Shown here in pieces: positions 47,901-59,812 of a stretch of 64,000 bases of DNA. The translations under genes and the position numbers were made by a program. The notes under the pieces are model-generated. The model was not told where the DNA came from. It saw only the letters and a program-made list of their open reading frames with translations, and made no database searches. Location of the stretch: positions 27,658 through 91,657 of the forward strand of contig JAPTJF010000241.1 in the NCBI GenBank assembly GCA_029339195.1, written 5' to 3'. Numbering within the stretch: the stretch's first letter is position 1; every line of letters begins with the position of its first letter. The DNA comes from Micractinium sp. NFX-FRZ. Its lineage: Eukaryota > Chlorophyta > Trebouxiophyceae > Chlorellales > Chlorellaceae.

Positions 47901-49895
47901 CAGCTGCAGTGCTTGGAGATGCAGCTCCGACCCAAGCCGCTGCCTCCTCCTGTGCTCTCATGTTTGCTCACTTCGATCTCTGCCCCATGCTGTCCTCACC
48001 TGCCTGCAGGCAACCTGACCAACGCGGTGGGTGACGTGGCCAAGGCTGCCGGCGCCGTCAACCGCACCATGGCCACGCTGCGGCAGGCCATGGGCGACCA
48101 GAGCGCTCTGCTGACCGCAGACGGCAGCGGCGATGATGATGAGCTGGCACCGGGCGCCCTCAGCAGCAGCGCGCAGCAGGCGGGGGCCGGGCGGCGGCTG
48201 CCGGACAGCTGGCAGGGCGACGTGCAGTTCCAGGGTGTGACGTTCAAGCATCCGGGGTGGACTGGGTGGACCCTGGATGATGTGAGCTTCACCATCCCGG
48301 CTGGAAAGACGGTGGCGCTGGTGGGCCCCAGGTGAGAGCCAGCCAGGGCAGAGGCAGTGCTGGTGTGGCAGCAGCAGGTGCAGCGCGTGTGGGGCAGCTG
48401 AACCAGCAGCATGGGTGCGGCAACATGCCCTGTGGCCGATGTGACGACTGAGCAGGCGATAGGGGCACATGGGCATGAACTGCGCATGGCGCAGATTGTT
48501 CTCCGTACTTTGCCTGCACTGCCCCCACACGCCCGCTCACCCCCAAGCCCCCCTCGCACACCCCTGCACCGTGCGCAGCGGCGGCGGCAAGACCACGATT
48601 GCCAGCATGCTGATGGGGCTCTACTCCCCCGCCCAGGGCGCCATCCTGGTGGACGGGGTGCCGCTGGCTGACCTGGACCTGCAGGCGAGGCGGGGTGTGG
48701 GGTTGGCGGGGCTGAGGTGGGGCAGCGTATTGACGTCGAAACCTCTTGCAGAGGGTGTGTAGACTAGGTGGGGCACGTGTGGGGCGTCCGCCTGCGGGGC
48801 CTGGGGGAGACGTGCCACTTGCCAGTAATGCCGCCTTCTGCCAGCTGCCTGCGTGCACGTGGCCCACCCTTCTGCCCTGCTCCCCCTCCCTGGCCTTCCC
48901 ATCCCTGCAGTGGTGGCGCCGCCAGCTGGGCGTGGTGATGCAAGACCCTGGGCTGCTGACAGGGCGCGTCGCCGACATCATCCGCTACGCTGTGCCCGAC
49001 GCGTCCGACGCTGACGTGGAGTGGGCAGCGCGCGCAGCGCAGGCGCACGACTTCATCACCCAGCTCCCCCAGGGTTACCAGACCTCCATTGGGGCGGGCA
49101 GCGGCGCCGAGCTGAGCGGCGGGCAGCGGCAGCGGCTGGCCATTGCGCGCGCGCTGCTGCGCAGGCCGCGGGTGCTGGTGCTGGACGAGGCCACGTCAGC
49201 GCTGGTGAGCTCCATACAGTGGGCACGGGTCGTGCATGGGTGCAACAGAGCTGGGTGGGTGGGTGGATGACAAGCTGGACGGGGCTGGTCCTGTGGGTGC
49301 CCTGAGAGCTGCATGAATCAACGCCCTGCGGCCTCCTGTAAACACCTCCCCCTGTGCGGCTCTCTGCTTCCTCCCCCGTGCTGTGTACTCTTTGTCTTCC
49401 TCAACCCCTCCCGTGTGCTGTGCACTCTTTGTCTTCCTCAACCCCTCCCGTGTGCTTTGTACTCTTTGTCTTCCTCAGCAACCCCTCCCCTGTGTTGTGT
49501 ACTGTTTTGTCTTTCGTAACCCCTGTGCTGTGTACCCTCCCATGCAGGATGTGGAGACTGAGCTGGGGGTGACCAAGGAGCTGGAAGCTGCAGGCCGGGG
49601 TGTGTCCTCCCTCATTATTGCCCACAGACTGTCCACCGTTCGCCGGGCAGACTCGATCGTTGTGGTGGCCGACGGGCACGTGGTGGAGGCGGGCACGCAT
49701 GAGCAGCTGATGGCGCAGCCGGGCGGCGTGTACTGGCAGCTGGTGCGCACGGCGGAGAGCAGGGGGCTGGAGTCTTGGGACCTGCCCGGGGCGGGGGCTG
49801 GCTCTGCAGAGGGCGGCAAGGGAGGCCAGGAGGCCGCAGAGCAGGAGCGTGCGGTGCAAGGGGCGGTGCCGGCAGCGGCGGCAGCTGCCGTGTGA
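44980..49895 (+). CDS. ABCB-type half transporter (TAP-like), probably plastid-targeted
   Basis: Eleven exons: 44980-45714, 45997-46149, 46467-46520, 46794-47063, 47228-47280, 47462-47544, 47778-47807, 48010-48331, 48579-48684, 48911-49204 and 49548-49895. They give 815 aa. The first 170 residues are Ala/Arg-rich with few acids, like a plastid transit peptide (inference). One transmembrane domain (about 185-460) precedes one nucleotide-binding domain. Walker A GPSGGGKT at 565 is split by an intron. Q-loop is VVMQDP, signature LSGGQRQR at 670, Walker [11 protein letters not shown] at 690 and H-loop IIAHRLST at 726. The ATPase is fully intact, so a homodimer or heterodimer exporter is expected. 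Similarity is closest to plant ABCB26/28-type half transporters. The intron after 48684 has a GC donor. A TTG-initiated extension to 44956 was not used because ATG at 44980 follows directly. Substrate unknown. Confidence 0.88.
45863..45944. repeat. 23-bp direct repeat in ABCB intron 1
   Basis: CCGGCACACTGTGGCCCACC and the next three bases occur at 45863-45885 and again at 45922-45944. Confidence 0.8.
49381..49530. repeat. 37-bp minisatellite in the last ABCB intron
   Basis: About four tandem copies, starting near 49381, 49418, 49455 and 49495. The core is TACTCTTTGTCTTCCTCA plus a C-rich end. The first three copies are nearly identical and the fourth is diverged. The array supplies a long pyrimidine tract before the acceptor at 49547. 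Confidence 0.85.
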
Positions 49896-50827
49896 CGTGT
49901 GCGCTGTGGTCACCCTGTGCCAGCGCCTCGAGAGTGAGTTGCTTTTGAAACTAAGAACGAGATTCGTGCCACGACCCATTCTTCTTACCCGACACCCTGA
50001 AACGCATGTTTCCAAACCCTCTCACCCGCCAACGATTTCATGACACAATCCCAGTTTTCACTCCTGCCGCATTTCCGGCTGCTTCCCTTCTGCCTACCTG
50101 AATCGGTGCACCATATGTTTTCTCTACTTATCCCAGCAGCGGCTTCATTTGCTCTTCCTACTGCTGCGGTACCTGACCAGGATTCCTTGCCCCATACCAC
50201 CTGCTTCTGGCAAAGAGTGACTAGGCAACTCCCAGTGCATAATTGTGTGTTGAGCACGGCATGTAGGCAGCGACACATTGAGAATTGAGAACAAAGCAGG
50301 ACACATGGGGCGCAGCAGGATGGATAAAGAACTCGTACTTGGGGAGCGGGAGGGGGCAAGGACATACATGCACGGTTCCCTGCACATCGGCATGCCCTAC
50401 GGAATTCGCTGCACGTGCCGCAGGCAGCACCTGGCCCCTCTGTGGCCTGTCTGCGCCCTGGTCATTACTTCTGTCTTGTATCAACTCCACCCATCCCTTC
50501 CTGCACCTGTGTGCGACGTTGCCCATTAAATGGCGCTGACAGGGGAGAGATGTTGAAGAACAGGCACGCAGAGGAAGAGGGAAGGGTGTGCGTCTGAATG
50601 GGGCACGATCACTGCGCGACAGAGAATGCTTGAGCGCATCGCGGCGCTTGCAGAAAGGGGTGAACGAGCAAGCGCAGGGATGAACAGGCGCAGGAAGGAA
50701 CGAGAACAGGAGCGCACCGGGCTGGGAGCGGTACCAGCCAGCGGAGAGGAGAGTCGAGCAAAGGGAGGTAGCCTGAAAGGTGAAGCATGCAGGGGTGCGC
50801 ACATGGTGCGGCTGCTCTAATGGGATG

Positions 50828-50858
<31 letters not shown>

Positions 50859-51027
50859 TACTGCTGCTGTAAGGGGAAGTGGCCCCAGGCGCGGGTACTG
50901 GTACACCGTGCCCGCCCTTGGCGAGCAGGCAGGCGGGTAGGCACAGCACAAAAGCCTGCCGGCTGCCCATGGGGCAGGCACGCAGGCCAGCTGCCTGGCC
51001 ACGCCCCTGCCCGCCACACAAGCCGCC
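49896..51027. other. Convergent 3' region between ABCB and BSL genes
   Basis: A 1.1-kb stretch without a supportable gene. It is less GC-rich than its surroundings at 49920-50300. It has a GCT triplet run at 50831-50857 and a plus-strand TGTAA at 50868-50872 that could end a long ABCB 3' UTR. No minus-strand TGTAA was seen near the BSL stop. Confidence 0.5.
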
Positions 51028-54000
51028 TCAGAACGTCTCCAGCGAGTGCGTCTGCGGGCGGCCACGTGGCGGCGTGGGCGGCCTCTCCTCGTTGATGGCC
51101 TGCATCCAGGTGTCTGCAATGCCCGGGTGGGGCGTGGGCGGGTCCTCCTCGATCTCGTCGGAGCCACCGCCAAGGCTGCCCGGCGTGCGCGGCGTGGAGG
51201 GCGGCAGCGGGTGGATGAGCTTGGGCACCATGACCAGATCACGCCCCAGCACAAGGATCGCGCCCGCGTTATTGGCGGTGCCGCAGTAGTTGGTGGCACT
51301 GCAGGGCGGGGAGGAGAGGGCGGGAGGAGGGGAGCAGGGTGAGGGAGGCCGGGGGGCAGCGCGGGGAAGCATGGCGAGCACGGAAAACCAGCGTGCCAGG
51401 GCGGGCAAGCAGGCAGGAGAGGCGAGCATTGGTCTGCTCGGCATCGGTACGCAGCCCCGGCTGCTGGCACCACAGCAGGCACGCTCTTAAAGCAGTGCCT
51501 CCGCTGGGCAACTGGCTGGCTGGCTGGCTGGCTGGCTGCTGGCCCACCCACCTGAAGAGGGTGATGAGGTGCCCCTGAGCAAAGCGCTCGAAGCCGTCCA
51601 TCACGCACTCGTGGGCGCGCACAATCATCTGCAGGTCGTTGTTCTGCAGGGCGTGGCAGGGGGCAGCAGGGGGCACACAGGGGAGGATGAGTTGTTTGGG
51701 TGGCAGGTAGGCAGCAGCGGCACAGCGACACTTCCCGATGGTCGTATGCCCATGCAGCCCTGGTCCACTCTCCCGCACGGCTGCATCACCCCACTCCTCA
51801 GGCCACCCTTATGTCCCTCACCCTGCAAAACTCCACCACACTCTATACGAACCATGCACGACCCTGCGCTCCCTAGCCCGCCACTGTCGCCACGCTGACC
51901 CTACGCCCCACGCCACCCCGCCCTCCTGCCCACCCCCCTGCTCCTCTCACCCTGCAGAACTCCATCACGCGGTCCGGCCCAAATGTGACCAGCCCCGGCC
52001 CACGTGGGCTGGGCTGCACCCCCTCCACCGCATCGTTTGTGGTGGGGTCGCTCCACAGCAGGTCCATCAGCACAATGCCGCCGTCCTCCATCGTCAGCGG
52101 GCGCTGCAGCTCCTCGATCTGCTCGATGCTGTTGATGCTGCGCCCAATGCCGCCGTGCATGCACAGCACCTGCAGGGGAGCATGGGTGGCGTGGGATGAG
52201 GGGTGGGCGGCTGGGATGAGGTGTGGTGACGGCAGCTGGGGAGGGAGGCGCCGAACAGGGCAGTGCCTCCAAATAGCGCGACAAAGCAGAGCAAGGGGTG
52301 GCCACGCAAAGCGGCAGCTGTGGGGGCGCGCTGCAGTGCAGGCCTGCTGCCGCGGAACAAGCAACGCAGCCCTCTTGCCCTGCATCACCCCTGCCCACAG
52401 CTGCCCAGGCCAAGGTGCCCTGCCACCCATACACTTCAATGATGCTTGCCCTCCTCCCACCCAACTCTCACAGCCCCACCCACCCAAGTTTGCACCCTTG
52501 CCCCCCTGCCTGCCGCCTCACCTTGTCCTCTATCAAAGCCGCCAGCGGCAGCCAGTTGAACAGCGTGTTGAGGCGCTGCCACGTCTTGAGCCCCGCCGCG
52601 TCGCCCAGCCGCTCCAGGCACTCGAGGCGGAAGCCAAAGAGGGCGTTGATGTCCGCTGCCTCGTGGTTGCCCCGGATCAGGTGCACCGCCTGCGGGTGCT
52701 CGATCTTCAGGGCCAGCAGCAGGCAGATGGTCTCCAAGCTGTGCGCGCCGCGGTCCACAAAGTCGCCCAGGAACTGCAGGGAGGGGGAGGGCACGGGGGA
52801 GCAGAGGTTTGAGGAACATGTAGTGTGAGGAGCACATGTGAGGAGCACAGCGGAATAGATGTAGGCTGTGAAATTGTGGGCTGCTTATGTGAGTAAAGGA
52901 TATGTGATGGCCCCGACGGTGGAGAGAGGGCCGCCCCACCCCCTGACCTCCCTCACAACCCACCCCCCTACAGTATGTGGCCCCAGTCAGAGCCCTCACC
53001 AGGTAGTCAATGTATGTGATGTCCCCAGCGGTGGAGGGGGTGCCGTACTCCTCAAACAGCCGCATGAGGTCGCCAAACTGGCCGTGCAGGTCGCCAAAGA
53101 TCTTGATGGGGGCTGCACACCATGAAGGGCAACAGACAAAGCAATGACAGGGCATGGGTATAAGGGCGGTCAGTGGGGCAGGCACAGCAGCAAGCACTGC
53201 CATCGGGGGCCAGCCGCAGTGGCCCGCTGCGAGTCGGTGCCAAGCATGCGGCATCTTGCCCCAGCACTGCCGCGCCCCTCCTGGTCGCCGCTGGCTGCCA
53301 AGCCCTCCGGCACATGGGCAGACCTTGGCACAGCCAGGGGCCCCTGCAATGCCCGAAAAACACAGGTGCAGATGAGGCGCACCTCGCAGTTTCAGGACCG
53401 ACGGCTCCTGCTGGAAGATGCGCTCCGCCTGGTCGCACAGCTGCGCAATCTGCAGGTAGGCAGGCAGGCAGGCAGACAGGCAGGTGGCACAGGCGGGGCG
53501 GGGCAGGGCGGGGGGTCAGGGAAGACGGCCGCATGGGGAGAAGGGCACAGGCAGGTGCCGCAGGAACACGCGGGGGCCAACTCGAGCAGGGGCGGCACGC
53601 ATGCTGGGCACCCACTGCTGCACTCTCAACGTGAAGAAGCAGCCCTGCGCGTGCTGCCGATGCAGCCAGGCCGCCTCCTTATGGACCCAGGAGCCCGCCC
53701 ATGCTCCACACCCCAGTCAACTTTCAAGTTGAGTGCCCAAAGCGGAGCGCCCGCCCGCAGCACCCACCTGGTCGTACGAGAAGAAGAACTCGCGCGCCGT
53801 CGAGGGCGTCCAGTGGCGCGGGTTCAGGAACTCACGCAGCACGGCCTTGTGGATGCCCTGCGCGTGCGGAGGGGACAGATGCACCAAAGGGACGGGCAGG
53901 CTGGCTCAACAGACGCCGTGTGATGCAGAGGGGACATACCAAGCACACGTCACCACACGCTGCCCACATGCACTCTGCACGCAACGGTGGGCACAGCCTG

Positions 54001-57000
54001 TTGCACACCACTTATGGCAGACTTCTAACCAGACCCCCCGCCTCTGGCCGCATCCCTGCCTTCTGCACTGCCTTCTCCCCCCATGCCTCATTACCCACCG
54101 GCTCGGAGAAGGTGCGCTCAAAGAGCGGCGTCTTGTTGCGCACACTGGCAGGCTCGCTGAGGCCGGCACCCATGGACACGCGCCGGCTCTCATTCTCAAA
54201 CTGCGGGGTGACGCACACACGAGAGCAGAGCAGGGCAGGGCAGCAGCAGCGGTTAGTAAAAAACACGGCCTGGATGGGTGGGTGGGCAGGCAGGCTAGGC
54301 AACAGGGGAGGCGGCTGCCAGCGGTCCAGCTTTGTGGCCCCGTTGCAGCAGCTCAGCAGCCCATGCACCAACACTTTCCTTCCAGCCTGTTGGGTGCCCC
54401 AGTGCACCCGCCCCCTCTCCAATTGCCCTGCTGCTCTGCACACTCATCTGTGCGCTCACAATCCCAGCAACCCTGCTGCTGCATCTACCCACCTGCCCCT
54501 GCCCACGGTCCGGTCAATAGACACCCCAGCCTCATTGTTGCACCCCAGCCTCATTGTTGCACTCACTAACCCGCCTGCTGCACCACCTGTCAATCCACCC
54601 ACCCTCACACACCTGGTCGATGGACAGCTGGCGCACGAGGCCGCGCAGCTGGCCCGACACATCCTGCGCCACCACCACCGCGCGGTGGTACAGGCGCACG
54701 TCGGGGGTGGGCATGTCGCGGGCCGGCGGGAACTCGCCGGGGCGCCGCCGCTGCGCAAGCGTCACCGACTTGGGGCTGTCGGGGCGCAGCTCGCCGCGCA
54801 GCTGCAGGGCGGGGAAAACGTGGCGGGCAGGCAGGCAGGAAGGCAGGTAAGCGGGCAGGCAGGCAGGTGCGTGATCGGTGCAAGAAGGCAGCATGTCAGC
54901 ACCACGTAGAGAGAGGCAGCAGAGCTGGTTTGGCACTGCCTTGAGCAGAGCAGAGCCCACCCGGGACGTCTGCATGTCAGGAGCTTGCCCCCAGCATCAG
55001 CTGCTGCCCAACATATGAGCCGCAGGCACACATGATGCAGCCTGCCTGGCAGCCTGCCTGGGCTCCTGAGCCTGCCTACCTAAGCCACCCTCGACAATCT
55101 CAGCAGGGCATGCCAGCTGGGTCCAGCCCCAGCCAGCCCAGACAGCCAGGCAGCCCAGCAAGCCCTCAGCCTCGTCGCACCTTGTTCAGCCGCATGTTTT
55201 CATCCAGGTCCTCGTCCAAGCAGCGCAGGTCCTCCATGTTCCCCACCCGCCGCATGCTCAGCGCCGCCGCCGCTGCCGCCTCCTCTGCCGCCGCGTTCGC
55301 CAGCGCCGCCGCGGCCGCCTCGCTGCCGTGCATGCTGTTGATCCACTGCTGCCAGGCGGGGGAGCGCGGGTCGCACACCGACAGCTCCGCCCCGCTGCTG
55401 TCATCCGCCAGCAGCACATCTTCAAGCAGGGTGGACCCCTTGAGCCCTCCGTGCACAAAGATGTAGGGCCCCACGGACGCCATGGCGTGCCGGCACCGCC
55501 GCATCACGTCGTCGCTGCCGCTGTGCCCCGCTGCGCCCTGCGTCAGCCACTGCCCCGCCGCCGTGTCAAGCACCACCACGGAGGACGGCTCATCCACCAT
55601 CTTGCCGCCCCCCACGGCGCCGCCAAAGATGTGCAGGCGAGCACCCACAAACACGGCGCCGTGCTGGTAGCGCGGCGAGGGCATGGTGCCGGGGGCGGAC
55701 GCCCACTCCCACCGCCCGTCGCGGTGGCGCGCCAGGCCAAACGCGTCTGCCAGCGGCGTGCCGCCCACGTCGCGGCCGCCTGTCAGCAGCAGCAGGCCGT
55801 CGGAGCGGGCAGCGGCGGTGGCATACATCCTGCAGGGAGAGGCATGTGGATAGCAAGGTCAAGAGAAGGGCGGCACTGGTGTGAGCAGCCAGGAAACAGC
55901 AGGATGAGGGCACCACCGATGTGGGGGGTGGGGCAGGGGGTGGCCGCAGCGGCTAGGTGCTGCCAGGCAACGCAAGAGGGCGTGCTGCTGTGAAAGCCAA
56001 TGCTAGCGCATTGACAGCCTGCGCACAGGACAGCTTGGCAGCGTAACCCTCTCCTGCCCTTGCTACCTCTGCTCCCTGTCTGCCTGCCCTGCTGACGTGA
56101 CCAACCCACCAAAAATGCCCCAGCAGCCCCACCTGGGAGGCGGGTCGTCCCCGGACTCTGGAATCTTGCGCCACTGGTACGGCTTCTCGCTCGTGTCCAG
56201 TGCCCAGCTGTCTGCCAGCGTCTGCTTGCCATCGTTGCCGCCCACAGCCACCAGGAAGCGGTTGGCAACCAGCGCAAGCGTGTGCGCATATCGCGCACTG
56301 GGGCCCGCTCCTGCCACCATCACCCTGCGGGAAGCAGAAGCAGCAGCACCGTTGACTTGTTGTTAACATGCAGCGCAGTCTGCATCACATCTCAGCCATC
56401 TAGCCTGCCTGCCTCTCCCGCCTCTGCTGCCCTCCAACTTCATTACTTCTTGTGTTAGCACCCATGAAAACGCCTGGCGGCCTGCAGAGCACGCTACGCC
56501 CTCACAGGAAGCACAACAGAGGCCCGCTGTAGCTGCCTGCAATCCCACACAGAACGCACCTGTGCCACCGCGGCTTGTCCAGGTCTGTAAAGTCCAGCAC
56601 GTGGAGGTCCTCAGACGCCAGCCCCGCGGGCCCAATGCCGCCCTGCACCACCACCATGTTTCCTACGGCCGCCGCAGCGTGCGCAGCGCGCGGCGACGGC
56701 GGCTCGCCCTGAGGCACCACCTTCTCCCACTTGCCACTGCGCACGTCCATGATGTGCACGTCGTTGGTGGCGCCCGCCAGGCGGATGCCTGTGGGCAGGT
56801 GGGTGGGGCGCGGGGCGCCAGCGCGGCGGTTGGTGATGGACCGGCGGTTGCTGGCGGCGCACGCAGGGCAACCCGGGACAGCAGGGGCATTAAGCGGCAG
56901 CGGCAGATGCATTGACACCACAAGAATGGACAGCAAACTATGTAATACACGACGAGGGCTGCAGGCCCAGCTAGCAAGCTCCCGGCAAACAGCGCAGCGA

Positions 57001-57676
57001 GCAGCAAGTTGGGCCAGCACCCACCTGCACTGGACGGCCCCGGCGATGGCGGCGCATCGCCCTTGGCCTGCCCCTCCAGCGCCGTGGCGCCACCTGCAGC
57101 AGCAGTGACAACAACAACAACGTTCAGCCATGACCGCCAGCCCCTCACACTCCATTGCTGGCCTGCAAAGACGGCGGACGTGCGCGCAGCACCCGGCTGC
57201 CCACGAGGCGGCAGCACCCACCGAAGAGGATGAGCTTGGCTGAACTCAGGTCACCATCAGGGCCGGCTATTGTGGTCAGGGTGTGGCCGCACCTGCAGCA
57301 ATTGCAAGCAAGCGCAGGCAAATGAGGAACAGCCCAGCGGCAGGTGGGTGGCCGGCGGTGGCGGTGGCAGCAGCGGCGGCTGCAGTGCTGCTGCCCACAG
57401 GCGCCTGGCTCCGCTCACCTTGGGCCCGGATTGGCGCCCACTATGGGGAAGGCCCGCACCTGCACACGCGGGGAAGGCAGGTGTGAGGGGGAGCAGCGGG
57501 CACAGTGCACGTGGAACCCTGGTGGCCCTGCCGTCAGTGATCACTCCCCTCGCCGCTGGCGCTGTCCCCCTCCGCCACACCTTTGGTGCAGGGGCCACTT
57601 CAAGCCCGTCTGCATGAACGCTTGGGCTGCTACTGGGCGTGGCCTCGCCCGAGGAGGACGGGCTGCCGCCCTCCAT
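51028..57676 (-). CDS. BSL/BSU1-type Kelch-repeat Ser/Thr phosphatase
   Basis: Sixteen exons: 57676-57581, 57459-57419, 57292-57222, 57093-57025, 56788-56560, 56324-56133, 55829-55181, 54801-54613, 54200-54099, 53857-53768, 53449-53383, 53112-53000, 52773-52522, 52169-51951, 51643-51552 and 51298-51028. They give 913 aa, in the size range of plant BSL proteins. The Kelch propeller covers residues about 35-400: CGHTLTTIAG, GIRLAGATNDVH, EPPSPRAAHAAAAVG, VAVGGNDGK, SPRYQHGAVFVGARLHIFGG. The PP1-like catalytic domain covers about 560-860 with GDLHGQ at 605, GDFVDRG at 639, RGNHE at 670, WSDP and RAHECVMDGFERF. All metal ligands are present. In land plants BSU1/BSL phosphatases act in brassinosteroid signalling by dephosphorylating GSK3-like kinases. 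In an alga a more basic cell-cycle or stress role is likely (inference). The C-terminal extension has PPTP motifs. Confidence 0.93.
51512..51538. repeat. CTGG microsatellite in BSL intron
   Basis: About seven CTGG tetramers stand near the donor of BSL exon 15 (minus strand). Confidence 0.8.
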
Positions 57677-59812
57677 TGGCCTGCAGAACAGCCCCTGCAG
57701 CTCTGAGTTGTCCGCCGCCGCTGTCGGCCCTGCCCTGGCTGGAGCTTGAGAACGCGAGGCCGGCTTCGATCGCAGGTGCAGTGGAGGTGGTCAGGCTCAA
57801 GGGCGCTTTGCAGTGCCAATCAGTGAGTAGCGGAGCTAGCAAGGAGCCTCACGTCCTGCCTGCTGTGCTTGTGCTGTGGATGGCTTGCTTTTGACTGGGG
57901 CCTCGGCGAGCAGGGCAGCTGGCGGGCAGCACAATTGTTGCGCAGGAAAATTACGGGCCGATATGACAAATGAGAAGGCATGCGGCTCTTCAGGCCTCTT
58001 CTCCTCCCTCCCCCTCCACCCAACCGCTGCGGCTTGGGTGCCGCGCCATGCTGCAGCGGCACAATACCACATGCGGTGGCAAGCTGCCTGCGTGTGCAAT
58101 GCATGCGTGCCTGCGATACTTGTCAGCGTGATCTGCTAAAATCAACAGGACGAACCGCCCGAGAATCTGGGGCACACGCTGGGCGCCAGTGAGCCCGCAA
58201 TGGACGCTGTGAGGAGCAAGCAAGGGGCATTCCTGCTGGTGCCAGCACCAAATGTGCATTAAAGCTGCGGGCAGCGGAGAAGCGAGTTCATTGCTCTGCT
58301 GGCACGCAAGTGGTTGATTAAAGGTCATCCTCGACTGAGGGCGCTGCTGCTGAAACTGCTGCTGGGCACGCTGCACAGCTTGGTGAGGCACTGGTCAGTG
58401 GGCAGGTCCGCACCAGCAAGGCAGCAGGCACAACAGGCCTGCACAGGTGCCACTTAGAGCGATAAAGTCATTGGGAAGGCGTTGATAAGTGCCGTAGCCT
58501 CTCGTTGCATTGCATTCCACCGCCCCCGCCCCCACCCGCGCTCCGGTCACCCGCCTTCCCCGCTCGCCCGCCCGCCATGCCCCCAGCGGCGACCGCGGAG
58601 GCGTATGACGACGGCGCAACCATTCTCGCCAGCAAGCAGCGGTTCCAGTTTCTGGTTGACGAGCCCCATCTCCCGCCTGCCAGAACCTGCAGAGTCATAA
58701 TGTGGTTGAGGCAGGGCCAGCACTTTGGGGCAGACGGCCGCTGCTGTCGCTGCTGTGCTAGTTGTGCTGGCACGTGCACAGTGGAGTCGTGCGTGGTCCC
58801 TGAGTCGAGCTTGCACACCACTTGCTACCCAAGCGTGTACGTGTTGTAAGCACTTTCCACTGTTATGAGGCGACTCTGCCACTGTGACATGAGCTCAAGT
58901 TGGTGTTGGGCACCCGTCTTCAGCAGTCGGGTGCTGTTTCGAACTAGTAAGAAGCAGCTGAAGCTGCGACAGGCGGAGCTAAAAAGCTGCAGCAGTAGGG
59001 TGCCCGCCTGGCTTTCCACAAACTGCTGTGCGCGGCTCATGTTTCTGGCACGCCCCTGCCAGCATGGGACGACTACTCCTCAGAGTGAGAAGGCCAGCGC
59101 AAGACGAGCACGGCCCGGGCAGAGCAAGCGGGGCAAGCGGGGCAGGCCGTGCAGAGGGCTGGGTGCTGACCACCGCGGATGCCCATCAGGAGTTTCACTG
59201 GGGCCGCAGACCACCGAACACCATCCACGTGGTCTGTAGTGCGGTCAGCAAAATGAAGGGAATCCTTGTACCGACAGGTCCCAAGAGGAGTGCTAGCTTC
59301 TTGTTAGACTGACAGGAAGTGCAGCAGGCACCTTGCTGCGCCCCCAGGCCCACACACCCAAGGCGTCCAGCTGCGGCCATCCAATGAGACATTGCTTGCA
59401 TGATCATCGCCCTGCGTGTCAGCATGGCATGCACAGTGCCAGGCAGCCAGGCTCCTGCAGGCTGGGCTGGAGCTGCAGGCCTGCCTGACGTGGCACCAGG
59501 CCCTCACACTCTTGGAACGCCCGTGGGGCGGGACCGCCAACAGGACATGCACAGGCACGGCCTGAGCGGTGGCGCTGAGGGCATGCAAGGTTGCAGGTGG
59601 CAACCTCCATCGAACGCATGTACGTGGTTTGCAGGCGTCCCACTGAATAGGGGCGCTTAGGATCGACAAGGTCAGTGTGCCATTGCAGCACGCCCAGCAC
59701 GAAACCCTAGCGTTCCAATTGTCCCCCCTGAGCCTTTCCGTGCGCTTGTGTGCATCTTATTCGCAGCGTCTCTGCTTGTTTGGCCAACGCCCTCTTCTGT
59801 CCATCTCCAAAT
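57677..59812. other. 2.1-kb divergent spacer between BSL and ShKT-CAP genes
   Basis: No firm gene was found. It must hold the BSL promoter near 57700 and the CAP promoter near 59700. A possible lone exon starts at ATG 58577 (listed separately). The rest, 58840-59760, has lower GC and many short open frames on both strands without recognisable homology. A decayed mobile element or an unrecognised gene cannot be excluded. Confidence 0.45.
58577..58700 (+). other. Candidate orphan first exon
   Basis: ATG at 58577 opens a reading frame with normal amino-acid composition (AYDDGATILASKQRFQFL) after a C-rich leader. Possible donors follow at GTTGAC near 58654. No downstream exon that would continue it was found before 59812, and no family was recognised. 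It may be a gene remnant or chance. Confidence 0.2.

Noticed and set aside
49381..49530. Possible CRISPR-like array of 37-bp repeats
   Set aside because: The units are directly adjacent with no spacers, and the array sits in a nuclear intron. It is a minisatellite.
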